Shown here: piece by piece, positions 1-5,549 of the stretch
Layout of the letters: each line of letters begins with the position of its first letter
How positions within the stretch are numbered: position 1 is the stretch's first letter
Origin: Actinomycetes bacterium
Lineage (GTDB): Bacteria; Actinomycetota; Actinomycetes; Actinomycetales; Cellulomonadaceae
Direction of reading: 5' to 3'
Length of the DNA: 5,892 nucleotides
Assembly (NCBI GenBank): GCA_023432565.1
Contig: JAEYUL010000185.1
Location: forward strand, 1-5,892
The notes under the pieces: generated by a model
Seen by the model: the letters and a program-made list of their open reading frames with translations, nothing else
Database searches by the model: none
What the model was told of the DNA's origin: nothing
Position numbers and translations under genes: made by a program

Positions 1-781
1 CGCCCGCGTCGACCGCGGCCCGAGCGCGCAGGTCCGCGGCCCGCAGCGCGGCGAGGCGGACCGGGACGTGGCCCGCGACCGTCAGCGGGCCGGCGTCGTC
101 GAGCAGGGCGAGGGACTCGGCGTTCACGTCGGCACGTGCCTGCGCACCCCGCTGCTCGGTCGCGCGTGCGGCGCGGCCGGCGAGCCAGGGGGCCACGACA
201 CCGGCCAGGACCAGGCAGCCCAGGAGGGCGAGGCCGGCGGGCGGGAAGATGAGCATCATGGCGCCGCTGGTCGCTGCGCCGAGGGTGGCCGCCACGCACG
301 CGGGCAGCAGACCTCGCACGACGAGGTCACCGACGTCGTCCACGTCCGCACCGACCCGTGCGAGCAGGTCGCCGCGGCGCACGCCCAGCACCGCGCCGGC
401 GCGGCCCTCGGCGAGGCGCTCGTACAGCGTGGTCCGCAGGCGGGTCATCCCGGACAGGGCGAGGTCGTGCGAGACGAGCCGCTCGAGGTAGCGCAGCACA
501 CCGCGACCGATGCCGAACGCGCGTACCCCGACCGTCGCGACGGACAGGGTGAGCACCGGGGGCATCTGCGACGCGCGAGCGATGAGCCAGGCGGACACGG
601 CGGCCAGCGCGACCGCGCACCCGAGCCCGAGCGTGCCCAGCAGGACCGCGAGGGCGAACCGCGGGCGGCTGACCTCGAGCAGGCCGACGGCCCGGCGCAG
701 CGTGCCCCGCCCCGCGGCCGCGTGCAGGTCGCGTGCCTCGCGCGGGGCGCGCCGGTCGACGCGGGACCCGTGCGCGCTCAT
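1..781 (-). CDS. cydC: CydC, thiol reductant/heme ABC exporter subunit (partial, N-terminal 260 residues)
   Basis: The reading frame is open from an ATG at 781 to the left edge, so only the N-terminal 260 residues (most of the membrane domain) are visible and the ATP-binding domain is missing. After a basic N-terminus of about 40 residues comes a first membrane segment (about 42-65) and the CydC-typical stretch SAWLIARASQMPPVLTLSV (63-81), then VGVRAFGIGRGVLRYLERL (84-102) and SHDLAL. Further hydrophobic segments lie near 157-180 and 183-203. In the family, CydC pairs with CydD in the inner membrane. The heterodimer is required for cytochrome bd assembly and has been described as exporting cysteine/glutathione and, more recently, as moving heme. 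The ATG overlaps the cydD stop codon (ATGA, 778-781), with GGAG about 7 bases upstream inside cydD, which fixes the start and implies translational coupling. No frameshift is seen in the visible part. Confidence 0.93.
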   Translation of the reverse strand, partial: MSAHGSRVDRRAPREARDLHAAAGRGTLRRAVGLLEVSRPRFALAVLLGTLGLGCAVALAAVSAWLIARASQMPPVLTLSVATVGVRAFGIGRGVLRYLERLVSHDLALSGMTRLRTTLYERLAEGRAGAVLGVRRGDLLARVGADVDDVGDLVVRGLLPACVAATLGAATSGAMMLIFPPAGLALLGCLVLAGVVAPWLAGRAARATEQRGAQARADVNAESLALLDDAGPLTVAGHVPVRLAALRAADLRARAAVDAG

Positions 782-2457
782 CGCTGCTCCGCCGCGAGGT
801 GGGCCGCGTCGAGCGTGACCACGTCGTCCGCGCACGCGAGCAGCGCGGGCCGGTGCGCGACCAGCAGGACTGCCCGGCCTGCGTCGCGCAGCGCCTCGAC
901 CGTGCTCAGCACGACGCGCTCCGAGGCGTCGTCGAGGTGGGCGGTCGGCTCGTCGAGCACGACGAGCGGCGCGGGGTCGACGAGCGCGCGGGTCAGAGCG
1001 ACGCGCTGGGCCTGCCCGACGGACAGTCCGTGACCGCCGCGGCCGACCGCCGTCGACCAGCCGTCGGCCAGGTCAGCGACCACGGCGTCCAGGCCGGTGA
1101 CCGCCGCAGCCCTCGCGCGCTGGGCGTCGTCGCCGCCCACGACGTCGGCGAGCGTCCCGGGCTCCAGCACGGGGCGCTGCGGGAGCCAGGAGACCTGGCG
1201 CCAGAACGTCGCCAGGTCGACCGTCTCGGGCTCGTCCGCCGCGGCGACGACGCCGTCGCCCACGAGCACCCGGCCGGTGTCCGGCGTGAGCAGCCCGAGC
1301 AGCACCTCGACGGCGGTCGACTTGCCCGACCCCGGCGGGCCGGCGAGCGCGGTGACGCGACCGGGGACGACCTCGAACGACAGGTCGCGTGGCGTGTCGC
1401 CGCGGGCCGTGCGCACGCTCACGCCCTCGACGCGGACCGGCGTCCGGCTCAGGTCGGCGCACGGCGCGGCGCCCGAACGGTCGGGAGAGGGCTCGTCGAG
1501 GATCGCGAACGTGGCCTGCGCCGCGGCGACCCCGTCGGTCGAGGCGTGGAACTGGGCGCCCACCGCCCGCAGCGGTGCGAAGACCTCGGGGGCGAGCACC
1601 AGCACCGCCAGGCCGGTGACGAGGTCGAGATGGCCCTCGACGAGCCGCAGGCCGATGCCCACGGCGACGAGCGCGACCGACAGCGTCGAGAGCAGCTCCA
1701 GCACCATCCCGGACAGGAACGCGATGCGCAGGGTGCCCATCGTGGCGCGACGGTGCGCGTCACCCAGGGCCTGGACGCGCGCCGCGGGCCCGCGCTCGCG
1801 GCCGAACGCACGCAACGTCCCCAGCCCCGCGAGCAGGTCGAGGACCTGCGCGGACAGCCGCTGCATCGCGGCGAGCCCGCGCTCGGACCGGCCCTGCGTG
1901 AGCACCCCGACGAGCCACATGAAGATCGGCACGAGGGGCAGGACCGCCGCGAGGACCACGGCCGAGACCCACTCGAGCTCGAGCACGACGACCAGGGTCG
2001 CCGGCGTGACGGTGGCGGCCAGCACGAGCTGTGGCAGGTAGCGGACGAAGTACGGCTCGAGGTCGTCCAGCCCGCGCGTCGCGAGCGTGACGACCTCGGG
2101 CGCGCGCCCGTCGCCCAGCCAACGCGGGCCGAGCGCGGCCGCGTGTGCCACCACCTGCTCACGCAGCTCGGCGACGGCGCGCGCGGCGGCCCGGTGGGCG
2201 TACCGCTCCTGCACGACCGTCACGAGCGCGCGAGCCGCCAGCACCACGGCGAGCCACCCGACGAGCGGCGCGACCGCGTCCCAGGCACCCGCCCCGAGGT
2301 CGCGGCCGTCGCTCACGGCGCGTCCCAGCGCGTGCGCGATCAGCAGCGCCTGAGCCACGACGAGCGCGGCGGTGACGATGCCGAGGGCGACCGTCAGCGC
2401 GACGTACCACCGAGCCGCGCGGGCGTGGCGCAGCAGGCGTGGGTCGAGAGGCTTCAC
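778..2457 (-). CDS. cydD: CydD, thiol reductant/heme ABC exporter subunit
   Basis: This is a complete 559-residue ABC half-transporter with an N-terminal membrane domain and a C-terminal nucleotide-binding domain. Membrane segments lie near 17-43, 63-84, 142-163, 165-185, 246-270 and 278-298. The ATPase motifs are intact: Walker A GPPGSGKST (373-381), Q-loop Gln427, signature LSVGQ (478-482), Walker B LVVLDEP (498-504) with catalytic Glu503, D-loop near 508-510, and H-loop His535. LSVGQ is also the form I recall in E. coli CydD and is not a defect. The protein is expected to pair with CydC, encoded next, to assemble cytochrome bd in the membrane; whether the exported cargo is cysteine/glutathione or heme is debated for the family. 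It starts at a GTG (2457-2455) that overlaps the cydB TGA as GTGA, with GGGA just upstream, and its own TGA overlaps the cydC ATG. The separate cydD and cydC genes contrast with the fused cydDC of some actinobacteria. Confidence 0.96.
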   Translation of the reverse strand: MKPLDPRLLRHARAARWYVALTVALGIVTAALVVAQALLIAHALGRAVSDGRDLGAGAWDAVAPLVGWLAVVLAARALVTVVQERYAHRAAARAVAELREQVVAHAAALGPRWLGDGRAPEVVTLATRGLDDLEPYFVRYLPQLVLAATVTPATLVVVLELEWVSAVVLAAVLPLVPIFMWLVGVLTQGRSERGLAAMQRLSAQVLDLLAGLGTLRAFGRERGPAARVQALGDAHRRATMGTLRIAFLSGMVLELLSTLSVALVAVGIGLRLVEGHLDLVTGLAVLVLAPEVFAPLRAVGAQFHASTDGVAAAQATFAILDEPSPDRSGAAPCADLSRTPVRVEGVSVRTARGDTPRDLSFEVVPGRVTALAGPPGSGKSTAVEVLLGLLTPDTGRVLVGDGVVAAADEPETVDLATFWRQVSWLPQRPVLEPGTLADVVGGDDAQRARAAAVTGLDAVVADLADGWSTAVGRGGHGLSVGQAQRVALTRALVDPAPLVVLDEPTAHLDDASERVVLSTVEALRDAGRAVLLVAHRPALLACADDVVTLDAAHLAAEQR

Positions 2458-3542
2458 TCCCTGATCGTGCCGGAACTGTCACCGGACGACGTGCCGAGAG
2501 CCGCTGCGGCCTCGTCACGGCGGAACGTCAGGCCCGTGGGGGCGGGGATGTGGTCGGTCGTCAGGCGCTTGCGGAAGACCCAGTACGTCCAGCCCTGGTA
2601 GAGCAGCACGATCGGCGTGAGGATCACGGCGACCCAGGTCATCACCGTCAGCGTGTAGTCGGTCGACGCCGCGTTCAGCACGGTGAGCGAGTTGGCCGGG
2701 TCGGACGCGGGCATCACGTCGGGGAACAGCGAGCCGAAGATCAGCACGACGGCGGCGACGATCGCGACGGCCGAGGCGGCGAACGCCGGCACCTCCCGGC
2801 GCGCACGGGTCGCGAGCACGACCAGCACGAGGGCGACCGCGGCGACGACGACGGCGGCCCACGTCCAGGCGTTCTCGGAGTAGGCGACCTGAGCCCAGAC
2901 CGCCCAGACGCCGGCCACGACGAGCGTCGCGACGGACGAGCGAGCCGCGAAGTCGGCCGCCCGGCGGCGGATGTCGCCGTCGGACTTCAGCGCCAGGAAG
3001 ATCGCGCCGTGCGTGAGGAAGATCAGGCACGTCACCGCGCCGCCGAGCAGCGCGAACGGGTTGAGCAGCGCGAAGAACCCGCCGACGTACTGGTGGTCCG
3101 CGTCGAGCTCGACGCCGCGCACGATGTTCGCGAACGCCACGCCCCACAGGATCGAGGGGAGCCACGAGCCGAAGATCAGCGCCCGGTCGGCCCAGGCGCG
3201 CCACCGGTCGTCGTTGATCTTGCCGCGCCACTCGAACGCGACGACGCGCACGATCAGCGCGAGCAGGATGAGGAACAGCGGCAGGTAGAACCCGCTGAAG
3301 AGGGTCGCGTACCACTCGGGGAACGCCGCGAACGTCGCGCCTCCGGCGGTCAGCAGCCACACCTCGTTGCCGTCCCACACCGGGCCGATCGTGTTGATCA
3401 TGACGCGCCGCTCGCGCTCCTTGTCGCCCTTCTTGGGCAGGAGCCCGAGCAGCATGCCGACGCCGAAGTCGAACCCCTCGAGCACGAGGTAGCCCGTCCA
3501 CAGGACCGCGATGAGGATGAACCAGACGGTGGTGAGCTCCAT
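2454..3542 (-). CDS. cydB: Cytochrome bd ubiquinol/menaquinol oxidase subunit II
   Basis: This encodes a 362-residue polytopic membrane protein, close to the family's usual length. CydB forms the structural half of cytochrome bd oxidase with CydA and contributes to the proton path and quinol oxidase stability. Recognisable family motifs are LEGFDFGVGMLLGLLPK (21-37), the highly conserved GPVWDGNEVWLL (53-64), GGATFAAFPEWYATLFSGFY (67-86), WGVAFANIVRG (133-143), LTHGAIFLALKS (176-187), FGSLFPDVMPAS (269-280) and LLYQGWTYWVFRKRL (313-327). Eight or nine hydrophobic segments are separated by short loops, and the last 35 or so residues form a hydrophilic tail. The ATG at 3542 (MELTTVWF) is preferred over an upstream in-frame start at 3626 because the protein then begins at the first helix, as in homologues. 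The upstream start would add 28 residues overlapping cydA. GGAG lies 11 bases upstream, a slightly long spacer. cydB sits 25 bases after cydA and overlaps cydD by four. Confidence 0.97.
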   Translation of the reverse strand: MELTTVWFILIAVLWTGYLVLEGFDFGVGMLLGLLPKKGDKERERRVMINTIGPVWDGNEVWLLTAGGATFAAFPEWYATLFSGFYLPLFLILLALIVRVVAFEWRGKINDDRWRAWADRALIFGSWLPSILWGVAFANIVRGVELDADHQYVGGFFALLNPFALLGGAVTCLIFLTHGAIFLALKSDGDIRRRAADFAARSSVATLVVAGVWAVWAQVAYSENAWTWAAVVVAAVALVLVVLATRARREVPAFAASAVAIVAAVVLIFGSLFPDVMPASDPANSLTVLNAASTDYTLTVMTWVAVILTPIVLLYQGWTYWVFRKRLTTDHIPAPTGLTFRRDEAAAALGTSSGDSSGTIRE

Positions 3543-3567
3543 GGTGATGATGTCTCCGTCTCGCGGC

Positions 3568-5094
3568 TCAGTAGGCGAAGGACAGGGTCGAGTCGTCGTC
3601 GGAGCCGTCGCGTCCGGCGGCGGCACGCGCCTCGGGACTCGGGTCCTTCTCGCTGGGGGCGACTCCCTCGACGGCGTACCGGTGCATGAGGCGGAACCAC
3701 ACCACCGCGAGCACGCCGTACAGGAGGGTGAAGCCGATCAGGGAGATCAGGACGGTCGTCGGGCTCGTGACGGTCGAGACCCCGCGCGCGGTCAGCAACC
3801 AGACGCCGTCGACGCCGGAGCTGTTGGGGTTCGGGGCGACCACCCAGGGCTGGCGGCCCATCTCGGTGAAGATCCAGCCGAAGGCCGAGGCCAGGAACGG
3901 TGTCGCGATGGCGGCCACCCCGAGCGTGCCGAACCACTTCTTGTCCGTGACGCTGCCCTTCTTGCGCAGCATCCACAGCGCCGCGAGCGACAGGGCGGCT
4001 GAGCCGACCCCGAAGCCGATCATGAGCCGGAACGACCAGTAGGTGATCGCGAGGTTCGGGTAGAAGCGCGTGTCGTCGTCGAACGTGGCCTCGACCCCGT
4101 TGGCCTTCTCCCAGTCGCTGATCCACGTCGCGTACTCGTCCTGCAGCTCCTCGACGCCACGGATCCGGGCGTCGAAGTCGCCCGTGGCCAGCCACGACGT
4201 CAGGCCGGGGATCTCGATGAGGTGCGTGACGCCGTCGCAGTCGTTCGTCAGGTCGCCGATCGCCAGGATCGAGAAGGACGCGCCGTCCTCCGACTCGCAC
4301 AGCCCTTCGGCTGCCGCCATCTTGGCCGGCTGCTGGTCGAACATCAGCTTTGCCTGCCAGTCGCCGGTGAGGGCGACGCCGCCGCCGCCGACGAGCATGG
4401 TGACCAGGCCGAGGATCACCGCCGGTCGGTAGATCCCTCGTGCGGTCTCGATGTCACCGGCGCGCACCTTCTTGACCATCCACCATGCGGCGATGCCCGC
4501 GACGAACGTGCCGGCGGTCAGGAGCGCGGCCGCGATCGTGTGCGGGAAGGCCGCCAGGACGGTCGGGTTCGTGAGGACGGCGACGATGTCGGTCATCTCG
4601 GCGCGACCGGTCTCGAAGTTGTAGGTGGTGCCCACGGGGTGCTGCATCCACGAGTTCGCGGCGAGGATGAAGAACGCCGACAGGTTCGTCGCGATCGCGA
4701 CGGCCCAGATGCACGCGAGGTGGATCTTCTTCGGCAGCTTGTCCCACCCGAAGATCCACAGGCCCAGGAACGTGGACTCGACGAAGAACGCGGCGAGCGC
4801 CTCCATCGCCAGCGGTGCACCGAACACGTCGCCGACGAAGCGCGAGTACTCGCTCCACGCCATGCCGAACTGGAACTCCTGCACGATGCCCGTGGCGACA
4901 CCGATCGCGAAGTTGATGAGCAGGAGCTTGCCGAAGAACTTCGTCAGGCGCAGCCAGCGCTCGTCGCCCGTGCGGTACCAGATCGTCTGCATGATCGCGA
5001 CGAGCGGCGACAGGCCGATCGTCAGCGGGACGAAGATGAAGTGGTAGACGGTCGTGATGCCGAACTGCCAGCGTGCGAGGTCGAGGGCGTCCAC
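3568..5094 (-). CDS. cydA: Cytochrome bd ubiquinol/menaquinol oxidase subunit I
   Basis: This encodes the 508-residue heme-bearing subunit of cytochrome bd oxidase, which oxidises membrane quinol (probably menaquinol here) and reduces O2 to water. Nine membrane segments are visible (about 12-34, 52-76, 93-116, 125-146, 180-205, 219-240, 350-375, 388-410, 446-470). Aligned by eye with E. coli CydA, the heme ligands His18, His185 and Met358, the acidic residues Glu98 and Glu106, quinol-loop Lys258 and Glu263, and Glu411 before GRQPW (413-417) are all present. About 34-35 residues found in E. coli between the quinol loop and Met393 are absent, which marks the short-Q-loop class. Two cysteines in the Q loop (266 and 286) match the pair reported as a disulfide in mycobacterial structures. 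The GTG at 5094 is chosen because it gives MDALDLARWQFG, the normal family start, and has GGAG five bases upstream. An in-frame start at 5151 would add a 19-residue basic extension and is unlikely. Confidence 0.98.
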   Translation of the reverse strand: MDALDLARWQFGITTVYHFIFVPLTIGLSPLVAIMQTIWYRTGDERWLRLTKFFGKLLLINFAIGVATGIVQEFQFGMAWSEYSRFVGDVFGAPLAMEALAAFFVESTFLGLWIFGWDKLPKKIHLACIWAVAIATNLSAFFILAANSWMQHPVGTTYNFETGRAEMTDIVAVLTNPTVLAAFPHTIAAALLTAGTFVAGIAAWWMVKKVRAGDIETARGIYRPAVILGLVTMLVGGGGVALTGDWQAKLMFDQQPAKMAAAEGLCESEDGASFSILAIGDLTNDCDGVTHLIEIPGLTSWLATGDFDARIRGVEELQDEYATWISDWEKANGVEATFDDDTRFYPNLAITYWSFRLMIGFGVGSAALSLAALWMLRKKGSVTDKKWFGTLGVAAIATPFLASAFGWIFTEMGRQPWVVAPNPNSSGVDGVWLLTARGVSTVTSPTTVLISLIGFTLLYGVLAVVWFRLMHRYAVEGVAPSEKDPSPEARAAAGRDGSDDDSTLSFAY

Positions 5095-5099
5095 GTGTA

Positions 5100-5103
5100 C
5101 TCC
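5100..5103 (-). promoter_or_regulatory. Ribosome binding site of cydA
   Basis: GGAG on the minus strand ends five bases before the GTG at 5094. It decides the start in favour of the 508-residue protein over the longer in-frame extension beginning at 5151. Confidence 0.75.
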
Positions 5104-5178
5104 GTGCGGTGCGTGCGGGCAGCGGCGGGGCGAGCGTCGGGCGCGAGACACTCAGGCGTCGTCCCACCCTTGACGAAA

Positions 5179-5184
5179 ACGCTA
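5179..5184 (-). promoter_or_regulatory. Possible -10 element of the cydABDC promoter
   Basis: Minus-strand TAGCGT fits the loose actinobacterial -10 pattern TANNNT and lies 85 bases upstream of the cydA GTG, which would give a leader of roughly 75-80 bases. No convincing -35 hexamer stands 16-19 bases upstream; the nearest TTG-type hexamer is too far away. In a GC-rich genome a match this short could be chance. Confidence 0.25.
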
Positions 5185-5203
5185 GGTCGCCCGTTTCGCG
5201 ACC
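5185..5203. repeat. Inverted repeat 1 upstream of cydA (6-7-6)
   Basis: GGTCGC (5185-5190) and GCGACC (5198-5203) are perfect inverted copies around a seven-base spacer. The repeat adjoins the candidate minus-strand -10 box, a position where a regulator could block or recruit RNA polymerase. It could equally be an RNA hairpin if transcription starts further upstream. Confidence 0.4.
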
Positions 5204-5205
5204 GG

Positions 5206-5221
5206 CGGGACCAAGGTCCCG
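5206..5221. repeat. Inverted repeat 2, near-palindrome CGGGACC-AA-GGTCCCG
   Basis: The two seven-base arms are perfect inverted copies around only two bases. Such a short centre makes a DNA-binding site for a dimeric regulator more natural than an RNA hairpin. No regulator family is recognised for it. Confidence 0.4.
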
Positions 5222-5246
5222 GGTGCTGACGACTTGTCGTCAACCC
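5221..5246. repeat. Inverted repeat 3, TGACGA-CTTG-TCGTCA with outer GGGT/ACCC arms
   Basis: The core arms TGACGA (5227-5232) and TCGTCA (5237-5242) flank a four-base centre. Outer arms GGGT (5221-5224) and ACCC (5243-5246) also pair, leaving two bases (GC, 5225-5226) bulged on one side. A further TTGACGA half-site occurs at 5170-5176, between this repeat and cydA. It could be an operator or a bulged stem-loop. Confidence 0.45.
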
Positions 5247-5247
5247 T

Positions 5248-5266
5248 GGCGCGTCGGCGCCGCGCC
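5248..5266. repeat. Inverted repeat 4 (6-7-6) in the -35 region of the rightward promoter
   Basis: GGCGCG (5248-5253) and CGCGCC (5261-5266) are inverted copies around a seven-base spacer. The repeat follows repeat 3 by one base and lies just upstream of the candidate extended -10 element at 5282-5290. Arms made only of G and C arise easily by chance in this genome. Confidence 0.3.
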
Positions 5267-5281
5267 GGTTCGCGTGCTCTG

Positions 5282-5290
5282 TGCGATACT
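5282..5290 (+). promoter_or_regulatory. Possible extended -10 promoter for the rightward transcript
   Basis: TGC followed by GATACT matches an extended -10 element (TGN plus four of six bases of TATAAT). It sits in one of the few AT-containing spots of the region. The predicted transcription start near 5297 would leave a leader of about 250 bases before the GTG at 5550. No good -35 box is seen, which extended -10 promoters can tolerate. Confidence 0.35.
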
Positions 5291-5330
5291 GACCGCGGTT
5301 CGACGGGCGCCCACACCGCGCGGAGAACCC

Positions 5331-5480
5331 GTGAGCTCGCACCCAGTGCGCTGCGCGCGCCAGCCGCCGCTGCACCGTCGAGAGGCCCAACCGGGGCCCG
5401 GGCGGACGCCGCAGGCGAATGTGCGCGCCGGCCCGGTGTGCGGCCGCGACCGACGACTTCCGTCGCCACGCACCGCGTGA
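5331..5480 (+). CDS. Possible 49-codon upstream ORF in the leader of the rightward gene
   Basis: A GTG at 5331 has GGAG five bases upstream (5322-5325), ideal spacing, and opens a 49-codon frame ending in TGA at 5478-5480. It begins VSSHPVRCARQPP, is rich in Arg and Pro, contains Cys, and has no membrane segment or recognised domain. It lies about 34 bases after the predicted transcription start and 69 bases before the next gene, in that gene's frame. It could encode a leader peptide or small protein, or be a chance frame. By eye about nine of its third positions are A or T, more than in the cyd genes, which argues against a conserved protein. Confidence 0.3.
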   Translation: MSSHPVRCARQPPLHRREAQPGPGRTPQANVRAGPVCGRDRRLPSPRTA

Positions 5481-5505
5481 GCGACGACCGACCGACCGAG
5501 GACCG

Positions 5506-5517
5506 CCACACGTGTGG
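5506..5517. repeat. Perfect 12-base palindrome CCACACGTGTGG
   Basis: This self-complementary sequence lies 32 bases upstream of the GTG at 5550, inside the presumed leader. With one bulged base (A5518) the pairing extends outward through ACCG/CGGT (5502-5522). It could be a regulator site in DNA or a hairpin in RNA. Confidence 0.4.
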
Positions 5518-5521
5518 ACGG

Positions 5522-5537
5522 TGGGTCTCGGTACCCA
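5522..5537 (+). promoter_or_regulatory. Small hairpin abutting the ribosome binding site of the rightward gene
   Basis: TGGGT (5522-5526) and ACCCA (5533-5537) can pair around the six-base loop CTCGGT. The last paired base is the first base of the AGGAG ribosome binding site. The stem follows directly on the palindrome at 5506-5517. It may tune translation, but a five-base stem is weak evidence. Confidence 0.3.
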
Positions 5538-5541
5538 GGAG
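5537..5541 (+). promoter_or_regulatory. Ribosome binding site of the putative rne gene
   Basis: AGGAG with an eight-base spacer to the GTG at 5550 selects that start over the in-frame GTG at 5514, which has no good site at normal spacing. An in-frame TGA at 5478-5480 rules out any longer N-terminus. Confidence 0.8.
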
Positions 5542-5549
5542 CGCTTCGC

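Larger units (their letters stand above)
5095..5549. other. Divergent intergenic region between cydA and the putative rne gene
   Basis: This 455-base stretch separates two divergently transcribed genes and must hold the promoters of both. The left half has four inverted repeats packed between 5185 and 5266 and candidate -10 elements for each direction. The right half resembles a long leader for the rightward gene, with hairpins and small ORFs. I see no tRNA, no insertion sequence remnant, no CRISPR repeats and no clear rho-independent terminator (no U-tract after a stem). I also see no obvious Rex operator of the TTGTGA-N6-TCACAA type, although Rex controls cyd genes in Streptomyces. Confidence 0.8.

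Noticed and set aside
1012..1026. LSVGQ instead of LSGGQ in the CydD signature motif
   Set aside because: At first sight a degenerate ABC signature, but the CydD family normally carries LSVGQ, including, as I recall, E. coli CydD. The other ATPase motifs are intact.
68..1033. 321-codon plus-strand open frame at the left edge
   Set aside because: It overlaps cydC and the end of cydD on the other strand. The minus-strand reading gives clear CydC motifs, while this one gives an Ala/Arg/Gly-rich string.
733..2601. 622-codon plus-strand open frame opposite cydD
   Set aside because: It lies entirely antisense to cydD and the cydB end. Its Arg/Gly/Asp/His-rich translation has no domain or membrane pattern. 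Long antisense frames are expected opposite high-GC genes because stop codons are scarce.
3543..3626. N-terminal extension of CydB from an in-frame start at 3626
   Set aside because: It would overlap cydA by about 59 bases and add a Pro/Thr-rich tail absent from CydB proteins. The ATG at 3542 gives the standard family start.
2439..3689. 416-codon plus-strand open frame opposite cydB
   Set aside because: It is a mirror frame of cydB with highly charged low-complexity translation, no family resemblance and no good ribosome binding site.
4222..5229. 335-codon plus-strand open frame opposite cydA
   Set aside because: It is antisense to cydA, whose residues are demonstrably conserved, and the translation looks like a composition artefact.
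5095..5330. Rex, FNR or ArcA operator upstream of cydA
   Set aside because: I looked for TTGTGA-N6-TCACAA and TTGAT-N4-ATCAA type sites and found no acceptable match. The palindromes present have other sequences.
5390..5403. GC-rich self-complementary run that might be a terminator
   Set aside because: It has no following U-tract, lies within the presumed leader of a rightward gene, and contains the common CCCGGG-type palindromes of high-GC DNA.
5486..5497. Tandem GACC repeat (three copies) in the leader
   Set aside because: Three copies of a four-base GC-rich unit is within chance for this composition and shows no further structure.
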